Notes: a model not told the origin generated them from the sequence alone. A stretch of 64,000 bases of DNA from Telluria beijingensis (GCF_030770395.1 NZ_CP132480.1:1097115-1161114); one strand, 5' to 3'. Counted from the first letter of the stretch, positions 8,503 to 18,275 are shown. Made by a program: numbers and translations.

Positions 8503-9873
8503 ATGCCGAGCCCGACCTTCACCTTCCTGAACCACGCCAGCTTCCTGCTACGCACCGACCATGCGCTGCTGCTGGCCGACCCCTGGCTGGACGGCACGGC
8601 GCTGAACGATGCCTGGAGCCTGCTCGACCGTTCCACCAGCAGCGCCAGCCTGATCGCCGAGCTCAATGCGAGCGGCTTGCCGGTGTTCATCTGGTGTTCG
8701 CGCGCCCAGCCCGACTGTCTGTCCACACCCTTCCTGCGCCGTTTTCGCGCCGAGTTCCTCGGCATCGCCACTTTTCTCTATCGCCAGGGCCGCGACTGGC
8801 GCCTGCCCGACGAATTGCGGCGCAACCGCTTCACCGTGGTCGAGTGCGCCGCCGGGCAGGCGCGCACACTGGCGCGCGACCTGCGCCTGACGGCCTATGC
8901 CAACGGCGAGGGCGACTCGTATTGCCTGGTGCGTTGCGGCCGGCGCTCGATCCTGCACCTGGGCGAACGCGCGCTCGCCACCCGCGCCGCCTGCCGCGCC
9001 GCCGCCGAGCGCCTGCGCCAGGCGAACCTGCGCGTCGACCTGCTGTTGACGGGCTTTGCCGACATGGCCTGGTGCGGCAACCCGGACAACTTCGCCCGGC
9101 GCGAGGCGGCGGCCGAGCAGGGCATCGAGCGCCTGGCGCTGCAGGCCGAGACCTTCAGGCCGCGCCTGATCGTGCCGCTGGCCTCCTTCGTCCGCTTCAG
9201 CCGCGTCGACAATGCCTGGCTCAACCACGGCCGCCGTACGCCGCTGGGCGTGCTGGAGGCGCCGCGGCTGGAAGCGTATCGCGGCCTCATCCGTTACCTG
9301 GCGCCGGGCGCCCGCGTCGACCTCGAGTTCGACAGCCCGGCCAGCCTGGCGGCCCAGCACGAGCACGCGCTGGCGCACTGGATGCGCTGCTGGCGCGACC
9401 GGCCCGAGCCGCTGCCGCGTCCGGCCCAGGCCACGGTGGCCGAGTTGAAGGAGGCGTTCCTGAAATACCGCGAAAAGGCGGGCGCGCGCCTGCATGGCTT
9501 GCCGCGGCTGCTCGAGCGCCTGCGCCTGCTGCGGCCACTGGTGCTGACGCTACCCGACCTGCGCCAGACCATCGAGCTGTCCTACCTGCGCGGCCTGCGC
9601 CTGCTGGCGCGCGAGGCCCAGGCCGACGTGGCCATGTGTTCGGGGACCGCGCTCTACCTGCTGCGGGCCGAGGATGGTTTCGATACGACCTATGCCGGCG
9701 GATGTTTCTGGATCATGCGCGGCAAAGGGCTGTCGACGTTCGGGCGGTTCTTTTTGCCTCAGCGCATGGGGCGGCGCGGGCTGGACCGGCAGCGGCCCTG
9801 GACGACGGCGCAGGTGCTGTTGCGGGCCACCGCGCTGTGGGCCGCGCGCGGCATCCGCATGGCCTTGCGCTGA
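8503..9873 (+). CDS. Metallo-beta-lactamase-fold protein with degenerate metal motif
   Basis: From ATG 8503 the product is 456 residues; upstream in-frame starts (TTG 8434, ATG 8446) fall in the preceding hairpin, and the domain begins right after 8503. The N-terminus FLNHASFLL and ADPWLDG (25-31) are typical of UlaG-like or sugar-monooxygenase-like beta-lactamase-fold proteins. The expected HxHxDH-type segment reads CSRAQPDCLS (65-74): both first histidines are R67 and Q69, the last is C72, only D71 is kept. A later ILHLGE replaces the usual metal-bridging aspartate segment. The C-terminal third is a long helical, arginine-rich region I do not recognise. It is probably not a hydrolase. No strong ribosome-binding site precedes 8503. 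Confidence 0.7.
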   Translation: MPSPTFTFLNHASFLLRTDHALLLADPWLDGTALNDAWSLLDRSTSSASLIAELNASGLPVFIWCSRAQPDCLSTPFLRRFRAEFLGIATFLYRQGRDWRLPDELRRNRFTVVECAAGQARTLARDLRLTAYANGEGDSYCLVRCGRRSILHLGERALATRAACRAAAERLRQANLRVDLLLTGFADMAWCGNPDNFARREAAAEQGIERLALQAETFRPRLIVPLASFVRFSRVDNAWLNHGRRTPLGVLEAPRLEAYRGLIRYLAPGARVDLEFDSPASLAAQHEHALAHWMRCWRDRPEPLPRPAQATVAELKEAFLKYREKAGARLHGLPRLLERLRLLRPLVLTLPDLRQTIELSYLRGLRLLAREAQADVAMCSGTALYLLRAEDGFDTTYAGGCFWIMRGKGLSTFGRFFLPQRMGRRGLDRQRPWTTAQVLLRATALWAARGIRMALR

Positions 9874-9883
9874 GCGATCCTGT

Positions 9884-10765
9884 TCACGCAGCCAGCGCCT
9901 GGGCCAAAAAGTCCACCAGGGCCGTGGCCCGGCGATTCGGCGGACTGGCCGCGTACACCGCGAACAGGTCGACCGGGCCGGCCGAGTAGCGATCCAGCAC
10001 GCTTTCCAGCGTTCCCTGTTCGAGTTCGCGACGGATGTCCTGGCGATTCTTCCAGATGACGCCGATCCCCGCGCTCGACCACTCGCGCAAGACCGCCCCG
10101 TCGCTGATCTGGCGGTCGCCCTTTACCTTGACGGTGAAATTCCTGTCGTCCTCGCGGAAGGTCCAGGCGGAGAGCGGCGCGCCGCGCCTGGCCAGTACCA
10201 GGCAGTTGTGATGCGCCAGCTCGTCCGGATGTGCGGGGCGGCCGTGGCGGTCCCAGTATTCAGGGGCGGCACAGACCAGGCGATGGCCGGACACCAGCAG
10301 TCGCGCCTGCAGGCCGGAGTCGGGCAGGGGACCGTAGCGCAACGCCAGGTCGATCCCCTCGTCGATGAGGTTGACCACATTGTCGCTCAATAGCAGGCTG
10401 GTCTGGACCTTCGGATGGCGCAGCTGGAATGCGTCGAGCAGCGGGCGTAGCTGGGTGCGGCCGAAGTCGTTGGTCGCAGTGACCCGGATCAGTCCCGACA
10501 GCTCGCCATCCTGCCTCAGCCCAAGCCTGGTCGCGTCCCATTCGGCCACCAGGCGCCGGGCATCGGCCAGCAGGCGTTCGCCCTCGTGCGTGAACGTGAT
10601 CTTCCGGGTCGAGCGCGCCAGCAGGCGCACGTCGAGCACCTGCTCGAGATGATTGATCGCCAGGGTCACGGTGGACGTCGCGATCGCACGGTTGCGGGCC
10701 ACCGCGGAAAAGCTGCCCTTGTCGGCGACTTCGATGAACAGGCGCAGGGAATCGAGCTGGTCCAT
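9884..10765 (-). CDS. LysR-family transcriptional regulator
   Basis: A 293-residue LysR protein: winged helix at residues 1-60 with LRLFIEVADKGSFSAVAR and the recognition region STVTLAINHLEQVL, then a periplasmic-binding-like effector domain. It belongs to the large clade that often controls an adjacent oxidoreductase. It is divergent from the SDR gene with a 156-bp shared intergenic region, the classical arrangement for regulation of that gene plus its own. The effector is unknown. It ends 10 bp from the convergent metallo-beta-lactamase-fold gene. Confidence 0.9.
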   Translation of the reverse strand: MDQLDSLRLFIEVADKGSFSAVARNRAIATSTVTLAINHLEQVLDVRLLARSTRKITFTHEGERLLADARRLVAEWDATRLGLRQDGELSGLIRVTATNDFGRTQLRPLLDAFQLRHPKVQTSLLLSDNVVNLIDEGIDLALRYGPLPDSGLQARLLVSGHRLVCAAPEYWDRHGRPAHPDELAHHNCLVLARRGAPLSAWTFREDDRNFTVKVKGDRQISDGAVLREWSSAGIGVIWKNRQDIRRELEQGTLESVLDRYSAGPVDLFAVYAASPPNRRATALVDFLAQALAA

Positions 10766-10921
10766 TTTTCGACTTTCTCAAAAACTGATTTGCACGTCCA
10801 CCGGATTATCGGCGGGAGACATGCTCAATAAAATCAGGGCTCATTATCGCAGCGCGGGCACGGCAACGGCCGGCGACGACGCCGACGCCAAAGCGGGCAA
10901 TTCACATTTCGAAAGACAACC

Positions 10922-11710
10922 ATGAACATCAGCTTCACGAATCGAAAAATCCTGGTCACCGGTTCCACCAGCGGCATCGGTTTCGCCGCCGCGCGGGCTT
11001 TCCTGGCGGCCGGCGCGGACGTCGTCATCAACGGACGCAGCGAAAGCAGCGTGGCCTCGGCCCTGGCCCGGCTGCAGGACCTGCCCGGCAAAACCCACGG
11101 TTTTACGGGCGACATGTCGTTCGAGGCGAGCGTCGACCGGCTGCATGCCGAGCATCCGCACTTCGACGTCGTCGTCAACAACCTGGGCGTGTATGCGCCA
11201 CAGGATTTCTTCGACACGCCCGACAGCGTTTGGGAGACGTTCTTCCAGACCAATGTGATGTCCGGGGGCCGCCTGGCGCGCAGGTATGCCCCGGGGATGG
11301 TGGCGCGCGAATGGGGCCGCATCCTGTTCATTTCCTCCGAGTCGGCCATCAACATCCCGTCCGACATGATCCATTACGGCTTCACCAAGACCGCGCAACT
11401 CGCCGTCTCGCGCGGCCTGGCCAAGCGCCTGGCCGGCACCGGGGTGACGGTCAATGCGATCCTGCCCGGGCCGACGATGTCCGAAGGCGTCATCGATCTG
11501 CTGCGGCCCGGCGCCGACCGGGCCGGAGAAAGCGTCGAGGCAGCCGCCCAACAGTTCGTCGCCACGCACCGCGCCTCGTCGATCATCCGCCGCCCGGCGA
11601 CCGTCGACGAAGTGGCGAACATGATCGTGTATGCCGCATCCGAACAAGCCTCCGCTACCACTGGCGCCGCGCTGCGGGTCGATGGCGGCGTGGTCGACAG
11701 CATCGCCTGA
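10922..11710 (+). CDS. Short-chain dehydrogenase/reductase
   Basis: A 262-residue classical SDR. It shows the nucleotide-binding TGSTSGIGFAAAR near residues 13-25, an NNLG variant of the NNAG motif, and the catalytic set: a serine in ISSESA, then YGFTK with the YxxxK pair. It should use NAD(P)H on a carbonyl or alcohol. It is divergent from the LysR gene and 24 bp before the nitroreductase gene, so the two are probably co-transcribed under LysR control. The substrate is unknown. The ATG at 10922 follows a GAAAG purine run. Confidence 0.88.
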   Translation: MNISFTNRKILVTGSTSGIGFAAARAFLAAGADVVINGRSESSVASALARLQDLPGKTHGFTGDMSFEASVDRLHAEHPHFDVVVNNLGVYAPQDFFDTPDSVWETFFQTNVMSGGRLARRYAPGMVAREWGRILFISSESAINIPSDMIHYGFTKTAQLAVSRGLAKRLAGTGVTVNAILPGPTMSEGVIDLLRPGADRAGESVEAAAQQFVATHRASSIIRRPATVDEVANMIVYAASEQASATTGAALRVDGGVVDSIA

Positions 11711-11734
11711 TACCCACCCATCGAAAGGACACCC

Positions 11735-12352
11735 ATGACCATTTCATCCACCCATCTCATCGAACAACGCAGCACGACCAATCTGTTCGACGCTACCCGC
11801 ACCGTCGCCGACCGGCAGATCGAGGACCTGATCGCCCTGGCAACGACGGCGCCGACCTCGTTCAACCTGCAGAACTGGCGCTTCATCGCCGTGCGCACGC
11901 CGGAGGCCAAGGCCCGCCTGCGCAAGCTTGGCTGGGACCAGGCGAAGATCACCGATGCCGGCGTCACCTTCATCGTCGTCGGCCAACTCGCTGACTACCG
12001 CACGATTCCGGACCGGCTGGCGCCGGTGGTCGAAGCAGGCATCATGCCGGCCGAGATGGTGCCGGGGTGGGAGGGCGCCGCCAAGAGCCTGTATGACGAC
12101 AAGCCGCAGCAGCAGCGGGACGAGGCGGTCCGCAGCGCGACCTTCGGCGCCAGCACGCTGATCTATGCGGCGCAGGCGGCCGGCCTCGGCTCGGCGCCGA
12201 TGATCGGCTTCGATGCGCCGGCGATTGCACAAGAATTCAGGCTTGGCGCCAACGAGGTGCCGGTCCTGTTGCTGGCGGTCGGCCATGCCACGTCCGAGAA
12301 CTGGCCGCGCAAGCCCCGGCGTCCGCTGGCGCAGGTGCTCGAGTTCGCCTGA
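11735..12352 (+). CDS. Nitroreductase-family FMN oxidoreductase
   Basis: A 205-residue protein of the nitroreductase fold. TTAPTSFNLQNWRF (about 37-50) is the FMN-binding segment (SPSSxNxQPW type), and AAGLGSAPMIGFD is the second conserved strip. Such enzymes reduce nitroaromatics, quinones or enones with NAD(P)H. The ATG follows AAGGA with good spacing and the gene sits 24 bp after the SDR. Size is normal for the family. The neighbouring SDR and luciferase-like genes suggest a small redox or detoxification group, but the physiological substrate is unknown. Confidence 0.85.
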   Translation: MTISSTHLIEQRSTTNLFDATRTVADRQIEDLIALATTAPTSFNLQNWRFIAVRTPEAKARLRKLGWDQAKITDAGVTFIVVGQLADYRTIPDRLAPVVEAGIMPAEMVPGWEGAAKSLYDDKPQQQRDEAVRSATFGASTLIYAAQAAGLGSAPMIGFDAPAIAQEFRLGANEVPVLLLAVGHATSENWPRKPRRPLAQVLEFA

Positions 12353-12428
12353 GCGCCGGCTGACGGGGCCGGACGAAAGCCTGTACGATTACCGTGTTCC
12401 TGTTCCCAGACTTCGATCGGTGTGACAT

Positions 12429-13445
12429 ATGAAGAAAATCGGATTTCTCTCTTTCGGACACTGGTCCGATACCCCAGGGTCGGCGACGCGCTCGGCGTCC
12501 GACGTGCTGCTGCAATCGATCGACCTGGCCGTGGCGGCCGAGGAGCTGGGCGTGGATGGTGCGTATTTCCGCGTCCATCACTTCGCCCGGCAACTGGCGT
12601 CGCCATTCCCGCTGCTTGCCGCGGTGGCGGCAAAGACCGAGCGCATCGAAATCGGCACCGGCGTCATCGACATGCGCTATGAAAACCCGTTCTACATGGT
12701 CGAGGATGCGGGCGCCGCAGACATCATCAGCGGCGGGCGCCTGCAACTGGGCATCAGCCGCGGCTCGCCGGAACAGGTAATCGAAGGATGGCGCCATTTC
12801 GGCTACGCGCCGGCCGATGGCGAGAGCGACGCCGAGATGGGGCGCCGCCATGGCGAAGTGTTCTTCGACCTGCTCAAGGGCGAGGGCTTCGCCCAGCCGA
12901 GCCCGCGGCCGATGTTTCCCAATCCGCCTGGATTGCTGCGCCTGGAGCCGCACGCCCCAGGGCTGCGCGAGCGCATCTGGTGGGGCTCGGCGTCGGACGC
13001 GACCGCCGTCTGGGCGGCCCGGCAAGGCATGAACCTGCAGAGTTCGACCCTCAAGGCCGACGAAAGCGGCGAGCCCTTCCATATCCAGCAAGCGAAACAG
13101 ATCCGCGCCTACCGCGCCGCCTGGAAAGAGGCAGGGCATGCCCGCACGCCACGGGTCAGCGTGTCGCGCTCGATCTTTGCGCTCGTCAATGATATGGACC
13201 GTGCGTATTTCGGCCGCGGCGACAGTAACGACCAGGTGGGCGTCATCGACAATATGCGCGCCGTGTTCGGGCGGTCGTATGCCGCCGAGCCGGACCGGCT
13301 GATCGAAGAGCTGCGCCGGGACGAAGCCATTGCCGAAGCGGATACGCTGTTGTTGACCGTGCCGAATCAGCTTGGCGTGGACTATAACGTGCACGTTTTG
13401 TCCGCGGTGCTCGAGCACGTGGCGCCAGCGCTCGGGTGGCGCTGA
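12429..13445 (+). CDS. LLM-class (luciferase-like) flavin-dependent oxidoreductase
   Basis: A 338-residue luciferase-like monooxygenase. It begins MKKIGFLSFG and has AAEELGVDGAYFRVHHF, the family's beta-strand to helix unit with a FRxHHF pattern, then IEIGTGVIDMRYENP and GGRLQLGISRGSP, which line the flavin site. These enzymes use FMNH2 or F420 with oxygen or a carbonyl substrate; an FMN partner such as the adjacent nitroreductase-type protein would fit. The gene lies 76 bp after the nitroreductase gene on the same strand. It converges with pilC, separated by a very strong hairpin. Confidence 0.85.
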   Translation: MKKIGFLSFGHWSDTPGSATRSASDVLLQSIDLAVAAEELGVDGAYFRVHHFARQLASPFPLLAAVAAKTERIEIGTGVIDMRYENPFYMVEDAGAADIISGGRLQLGISRGSPEQVIEGWRHFGYAPADGESDAEMGRRHGEVFFDLLKGEGFAQPSPRPMFPNPPGLLRLEPHAPGLRERIWWGSASDATAVWAARQGMNLQSSTLKADESGEPFHIQQAKQIRAYRAAWKEAGHARTPRVSVSRSIFALVNDMDRAYFGRGDSNDQVGVIDNMRAVFGRSYAAEPDRLIEELRRDEAIAEADTLLLTVPNQLGVDYNVHVLSAVLEHVAPALGWR

Positions 13446-13462
13446 CGGCGGCATAAATACAG

Positions 13463-13509
13463 CGCCTGGTTCCGCGACGCCTGGCTCCGCGGCGTCGCGG
13501 AACCAGGCG
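13463..13509. terminator. Perfect 19-bp stem between convergent genes
   Basis: Bases 13463-13481 and 13491-13509 are perfect reverse complements (19 of 19), separated by 9 nt, in the 75-bp gap between the luciferase-like gene and pilC. It would stop transcription from both sides. No T-run follows on either strand. Confidence 0.7.
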
Positions 13510-13520
13510 TCGCAGCCCTA

Positions 13521-14753
13521 TTACACCACCGAACCCAGCTTGAAAATCGGCAAATACATCGCCACCACCAGCCCACCGATCAGCACCCCGAGAATAACCA
13601 TGATCAGCGGCTCCATCAGCGACGACAACGCCGCCACCGCCTCATCGACCTCATCCTCGAAGAAATCCGCCACCTTGCCCAGCATGGCGTCGAGCGAGCC
13701 CGACTCTTCGCCGATCTGCACCATCTGGATCACGAGATTAGGAAACACGTCCGCATTCTGCATCGACGCGGTCAGGCTGGTACCCGTGCTCACTTCATTC
13801 TGGATCTTGCGCGTCGCTTCCAGGTAGACCGCATTGCCCGAGGCGCCGCCGACCGAGTCGAGCGCTTCGACCAGCGGCACGCCGGCCGCGAACATGGTCG
13901 ACAGGGTGCGCGTCCAGCGCGCGATAGTCGCCTTGCGGATCACGCTGCCGAAGATCGGCAGGCGCAGCAGCAGGCGGTCCATCACCTGCTGCATCTTGAG
14001 CGAGCGGCGCCAGGCCTGGAAGAACAGGTAGAGCCCGGCGAACAGCGAACCGAAGATCACATACCACCACTCCACGACGAAGTCCGAGATCGCCATCACC
14101 ACCACGGTCGGGGCCGGCAAATCGGCGCCGAAGCTGGCGAACACCTGCTTGAAGGCCGGCACCACCCAGATCATGATGACGGCAGTGACGATCAGGGCCA
14201 CTGCAAGAATGGCGATCGGATAGGTCAGGGCCGACTTGATCTTGCCCTTGAGCGCCAGCGTCTTCTCCTTGTAGATCGCCAGGCGTGTGAGCAGGTCTTC
14301 CAGGATGCCGGCCTGTTCGCCCGCGCCGACCAGGTTGCAGAACAGCGGATCGAAGTACAGCGGGAACTTGCGGAAGGCGCGGTTCAGGCTGGTGCCGGTC
14401 TCGACGTCGTTGCGCAGGTCCTGGATCAGCTTGGCCATCGCCGGATTGCCGTGGCCCTTGCCGACGATGTCGAACGATTGCAGCAGGGGCACGCCGGCCT
14501 TCATCATGGTCGCGAGCTGGCGCGTGAACATGGTCAGGTCCTTGTCCGTGATCTTGCGGCCGCTGCGGTAGACCTTCTTCTTGACCTTGGTGACCATGAT
14601 GCCCTGGCGGCGCAGGGTCACGTTGACGATCGCTTCGCCGCCGGCGCGCACTTCACCGCGCACGACGCGGCCGGTCTTGTCCTTGCCTTCCCAGGCGTAC
14701 ACGTTTTCCTTGACCTGTGCGCCGCGGCTCTTGGGTTGAGGGGCAGTTGCCAT
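13521..14753 (-). CDS. pilC: Type IV pilus inner-membrane platform protein PilC
   Basis: A 410-residue GspF/PilC protein. It has two repeated T2SF domains: the first around LTMFTRQLATMMKAGVPLLQ (about 75-94), the second around RWTRTLSTMFAAGVPLVEAL, each followed by hydrophobic membrane spans, and ends with a membrane anchor and a short LPIFKLGSVV tail. It forms the inner-membrane platform on which the PilB ATPase drives pilin assembly. It follows pilB by 24 bp on the same strand, as in pilBCD operons, but the prepilin peptidase gene pilD is not downstream: the operon stops at the hairpin in front of a convergent oxidoreductase gene. Confidence 0.95.
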   Translation of the reverse strand: MATAPQPKSRGAQVKENVYAWEGKDKTGRVVRGEVRAGGEAIVNVTLRRQGIMVTKVKKKVYRSGRKITDKDLTMFTRQLATMMKAGVPLLQSFDIVGKGHGNPAMAKLIQDLRNDVETGTSLNRAFRKFPLYFDPLFCNLVGAGEQAGILEDLLTRLAIYKEKTLALKGKIKSALTYPIAILAVALIVTAVIMIWVVPAFKQVFASFGADLPAPTVVVMAISDFVVEWWYVIFGSLFAGLYLFFQAWRRSLKMQQVMDRLLLRLPIFGSVIRKATIARWTRTLSTMFAAGVPLVEALDSVGGASGNAVYLEATRKIQNEVSTGTSLTASMQNADVFPNLVIQMVQIGEESGSLDAMLGKVADFFEDEVDEAVAALSSLMEPLIMVILGVLIGGLVVAMYLPIFKLGSVV

Positions 14754-14777
14754 TCTTCGTTGTCCTGTTTGCCGTGC

Positions 14778-16505
14778 TTATTCGTTGGTGCAGCCAAGCA
14801 CTTCTTCAAGGCTGGTCAGTCCCTGCTTCACTTTCATCAGGCCCGAGCGGCGCAGCGAGTTCACGCCTTCCTTCTCGGCCTGGGCCGCGATCTGCATCGC
14901 GTTGCCGCTGGCCAGGATCAGCGCCTCGATCGCAGGCGAGATCGGCATGATCTGGTAGATGCCCACGCGGCCCTTGTAGCCCGAGCCCAGGCAGCGGTCG
15001 CAGCCGACCGGGCCATAGGGCTTCCAGTCGCCGTCCAGGTCGCCTTCGCGGTAGCCGGCGGCCAGCAGGGCCTCGTGGCTGATCTCGAGCGGCTGCTTGC
15101 AGCTGCACAGGCGGCGCGCCAGGCGCTGGGCAGTGATCAGGATCACCGACGAGGCGATGTTGAACGGCGCCACGCCCATGTTCATCAGGCGCGTCAGCGT
15201 CGACGGCGCATCGTTGGTGTGCAGGGTCGAGAACACCATGTGGCCGGTTTGCGCGGCCTTGATCGCGATGTCGGCCGTTTCCAGGTCGCGGATCTCGCCG
15301 ACCATGATGATGTCGGGATCCTGGCGCAGGAAGGATTTCAGCGCCACCGGGAAGGTCAGGCCGGCCTTTTCGTTGACGTTGACCTGGTTCACGCCCGGCA
15401 GGTTGATCTCGGCCGGGTCTTCCGCGGTCGAGATATTAATGCCGGGCTTGTTCAGCAGGTTCAGGCAGCTGTACAGCGACACCGTCTTGCCGGAACCGGT
15501 CGGGCCGGTCACCAGCACCATGCCATAAGGGCGGGCGATCGCATCCAGCAGCAGCGCCTTCTGGTCCGGGTCGTAGCCGAGCGCGTCGATGCCCATCTGG
15601 GCCTGGGTCGCGTCCAGGATACGCATGACGGTCTTTTCGCCGAACAGCGTCGGCAGGGTGCTGACGCGGAAATCGATGGTGCGCGTGGCGGACAGGATCA
15701 GGCGCATGCGGCCATCCTGCGGCACCCGCTTTTCGGCGATGTCCAGCCGCGCCAGCACCTTGATGCGCGAGACCAGCTTTTCGCGGATCGACAGCGGCGG
15801 CGTGGCGTGGTCGCGCAGCACGCCGTCCACGCGCAGGCGGATGCGGTAGAACTTTTCGAACGGCTCGAAGTGGATGTCGGATGCGCCCATCTGCACCGCG
15901 TCCATCAGGATCTTGTTCAGGAAGCGCACGATCGGCGCGTCCTCGACGTCGTTGGCGGTGTCGACCGCCGCCGTCGCCGGCTGGTCTTCGTCGGCGAACT
16001 CGATGTCGGCGTCGTCGCCGACCAGGTCGTTCAAGTCCTGCTCGGCGCCCTTGGCGATCGCGGCAAGCAGCGCCAGCAGGGCGTCGTGCGGCACGATCAC
16101 CGGCTCGACCGTGGCTTCGCTCTGGAACTTGATCTGGTCGAGGGCCTGGTTATTGGTCGGGTCGGACAGCGCCACCGACAGCTTGTTGCCGCGCTTGGCC
16201 AGCGCGATCACGCGCTGGGCCTGCATCAGCTTGCCGTCAATGGCGCTGGGGGGCAGCGATTCCGGTGCGAAAGCGGACAGGTCGAACAGCGGATAGCCGA
16301 AGGTCTCGGCGCAGAACGCGGCCAGCGCGCGCGGTTCGATCACGCCGCTGGCGAGCACGACGTCGATGAAGGCGGTCTTTTCCTGGACAGCTTTCTTTTG
16401 CAACATGTCCGCCTGCGCGGCACCCAGGCGATTGGCCTGGACCAGCGCGCGCGCGAGGCCCGACAACGGGGTGCCGGTGGTCGTGTTGGGAAGGACTGCT
16501 GCCAT
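14778..16505 (-). CDS. pilB: Type IV pilus assembly ATPase PilB
   Basis: A 575-residue GspE/PilB ATPase. The N-terminal MshEN-type domain (roughly 1-150) precedes the motor domain with Walker A GPTGSGKT (334-341), the Asp and His boxes, and the Walker B region DPDIIMVGEIRDLETAD. A zinc-binding tetracysteine is visible as CSCKQP followed by CDRCLGSGYKG, standard for extension ATPases and absent from PilT. It powers pilus extension from the cytoplasmic face. It starts the pilBC unit; the 201 bp upstream to the chemoreceptor gene hold no other gene that I can support. Confidence 0.95.
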   Translation of the reverse strand: MAAVLPNTTTGTPLSGLARALVQANRLGAAQADMLQKKAVQEKTAFIDVVLASGVIEPRALAAFCAETFGYPLFDLSAFAPESLPPSAIDGKLMQAQRVIALAKRGNKLSVALSDPTNNQALDQIKFQSEATVEPVIVPHDALLALLAAIAKGAEQDLNDLVGDDADIEFADEDQPATAAVDTANDVEDAPIVRFLNKILMDAVQMGASDIHFEPFEKFYRIRLRVDGVLRDHATPPLSIREKLVSRIKVLARLDIAEKRVPQDGRMRLILSATRTIDFRVSTLPTLFGEKTVMRILDATQAQMGIDALGYDPDQKALLLDAIARPYGMVLVTGPTGSGKTVSLYSCLNLLNKPGINISTAEDPAEINLPGVNQVNVNEKAGLTFPVALKSFLRQDPDIIMVGEIRDLETADIAIKAAQTGHMVFSTLHTNDAPSTLTRLMNMGVAPFNIASSVILITAQRLARRLCSCKQPLEISHEALLAAGYREGDLDGDWKPYGPVGCDRCLGSGYKGRVGIYQIMPISPAIEALILASGNAMQIAAQAEKEGVNSLRRSGLMKVKQGLTSLEEVLGCTNE

Positions 16506-16706
16506 AAGCGTCGTGTAGGAACCTCAGGAGTAACGACAAGGGCGCCGGGCATGCCGGCGGACCCAAGGGATCATGCCTACAGGCACTAAATTTGTAAAGG
16601 ATTTGGTGCGTGCGAGATGCGTCCGTACCACGTGGACGAATTGGCATTCCGGGCAGGATCGCCCGGAATGGATGGGCAGGTATTGCGTTGCTTCGAGTGG
16701 ACCGCG

Positions 16707-18275
16707 TTAAGCTTGATGAAACAATCTTGGCAAGGATTTCACGGTCGTGGTCGGTTCGGAAACCTGCAGCCTGAACACCGCCAATGCCTCTGTCAACTGC
16801 CCGGTCTGGTCGGTCAGCGATTCGGCCGCGGCCGATGCTTCTTCCACCAACGCGGCGTTCTGCTGCGTCATCTCGTCGATGCCGCCGAGCGCACGGCCGA
16901 TGTCTTCGATGCCCGCGTGCTGGCGCGTGCCGGCCTCGCCGATCTCGCGCATGATCGCCTGCACCTTGCGCACCGCCTCCACGATCTGCTCCATGGTCGC
17001 GCCGGCTTCGCCCACCAGCGCCGTGCCGGCGCCGACCTTGGCCACCGAGTCGCCGATCAATTCCTTGATCTCCTTCGCAGCCGCCGCCGAGCGCTGGGCC
17101 AGCGTGCGCACCTCGGACGCGACCACTGCGAAGCCGCGGCCCTGCTCGCCGGCGCGCGCCGCTTCGACCGCCGCGTTAAGCGCCAGGATATTGGTCTGGA
17201 AGGCAATGCCGTCGATGGTCGCGATGATCTCGACGATCTTCTTCGACGCGGCGTCGATGTCGCCCATCGTGGCCACCACGCCGCCCACCACTTCGCCGCC
17301 GCGGGTGGCGATGCTGGTGGCGCTGGCCACCAGGGCGTTGGCCTGGCCGGCGTTGGCGGCGTTCTCGCGCACCGCGCCGGTCAGCGCTTCCATCGCGCGC
17401 GTGGTGCGGTCCAGGTTGGCGGCCTGCGATTCGGTGCGCTGCGCCAGGTCGGCGTTGCCGCTGGCGATCTCGGTGCTGGCGCTGGCGATGGTGGTGGCCG
17501 AGTCCTTGATGCCGGCCACCAGCGTCGCCAGGCGCGCGCGCATCTCGTCGAGCGCGGCCAGCAGGCTGCCCTGGTCGTTGGCATCGACGCGGATCTCCAT
17601 TGCCAGGTCGCCGGCGGCCACCGCCTGCGCGATCTCGCGCGCATAGGCCGGCTCGCCGCCCAGCTGCTGCCAGATGGTGCGCACCACGAACCACGACACC
17701 AGCGCCAGCGCCGCGATCACGAGCACGGCGCTGGCGATCATGACGACCAGCGACTTGCGCACGCTGTCCTGGCTGGCGGCGATGCCGGCCGCGAACTGGC
17801 GCTGGGCGGCGTCGGTCGTCTTGGCCAGGTCGGCGTTCAGGGCCGCCAGGGCGGCCTGCATCCGGCCGACCGTCGATTGCGGGTCGCCTTGCTCCATCTC
17901 GAGCATGATGCGGGCCGACGACAGGGCCGGGGCATAATAGGCGTCGAACGCCTTCTTCAGGCGGACGCCGGTTTCCTGCTGGCCGGCGATCTGTCCCAGA
18001 CGGTCCATGCTGGCGCGCACCTTGTCGGCCTGCGCGTTCAACTGGTCGAGGCGCGCCTTGTCGCCTTCGGTCACGGCATCGGTCAGGCCATCGGTCACGG
18101 CGGCGATCTCGAGCGACAGCGTCTTGGAGACATCCATCAGCGGATAGTCGACCGCCCCGGTGGTCGTGATCGACGCCAGCGCGCCGTTCGCGATGACCAC
18201 GCTGGCGCCGGCCCCGAGGCCGAAGATGATGGCGGAAATGACGGGCAGTGCCCAGATCCTGCGCTTGATGCTCAT
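16707..18275 (-). CDS. Methyl-accepting chemotaxis protein (operon with porin and periplasmic protein)
   Basis: The start is the ATG at 18275 ([14 protein letters not shown]), 8 nt after GGAG; the open frame further upstream is a shadow over the PstS-like gene. The 522-residue product has a first membrane helix at about 9-31, a helical periplasmic domain to about 180, a second helix near 185-207, a HAMP region and a long signalling hairpin with the invariant tip [20 protein letters not shown]. No C-terminal CheR pentapeptide is present. It is the last gene of an apparent porin / periplasmic protein / receptor operon, so it may sense what those two proteins bind or admit. The ligand is unknown. 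Confidence 0.9.
   Translation of the reverse strand: MSIKRRIWALPVISAIIFGLGAGASVVIANGALASITTTGAVDYPLMDVSKTLSLEIAAVTDGLTDAVTEGDKARLDQLNAQADKVRASMDRLGQIAGQQETGVRLKKAFDAYYAPALSSARIMLEMEQGDPQSTVGRMQAALAALNADLAKTTDAAQRQFAAGIAASQDSVRKSLVVMIASAVLVIAALALVSWFVVRTIWQQLGGEPAYAREIAQAVAAGDLAMEIRVDANDQGSLLAALDEMRARLATLVAGIKDSATTIASASTEIASGNADLAQRTESQAANLDRTTRAMEALTGAVRENAANAGQANALVASATSIATRGGEVVGGVVATMGDIDAASKKIVEIIATIDGIAFQTNILALNAAVEAARAGEQGRGFAVVASEVRTLAQRSAAAAKEIKELIGDSVAKVGAGTALVGEAGATMEQIVEAVRKVQAIMREIGEAGTRQHAGIEDIGRALGGIDEMTQQNAALVEEASAAAESLTDQTGQLTEALAVFRLQVSEPTTTVKSLPRLFHQA

Noticed and set aside
14451..16589. A 712-codon plus-strand frame opposite pilB
   Set aside because: It is the antisense of a clearly conserved ATPase and is a low-complexity His/Arg/Gln-rich translation typical of high-GC shadow frames.
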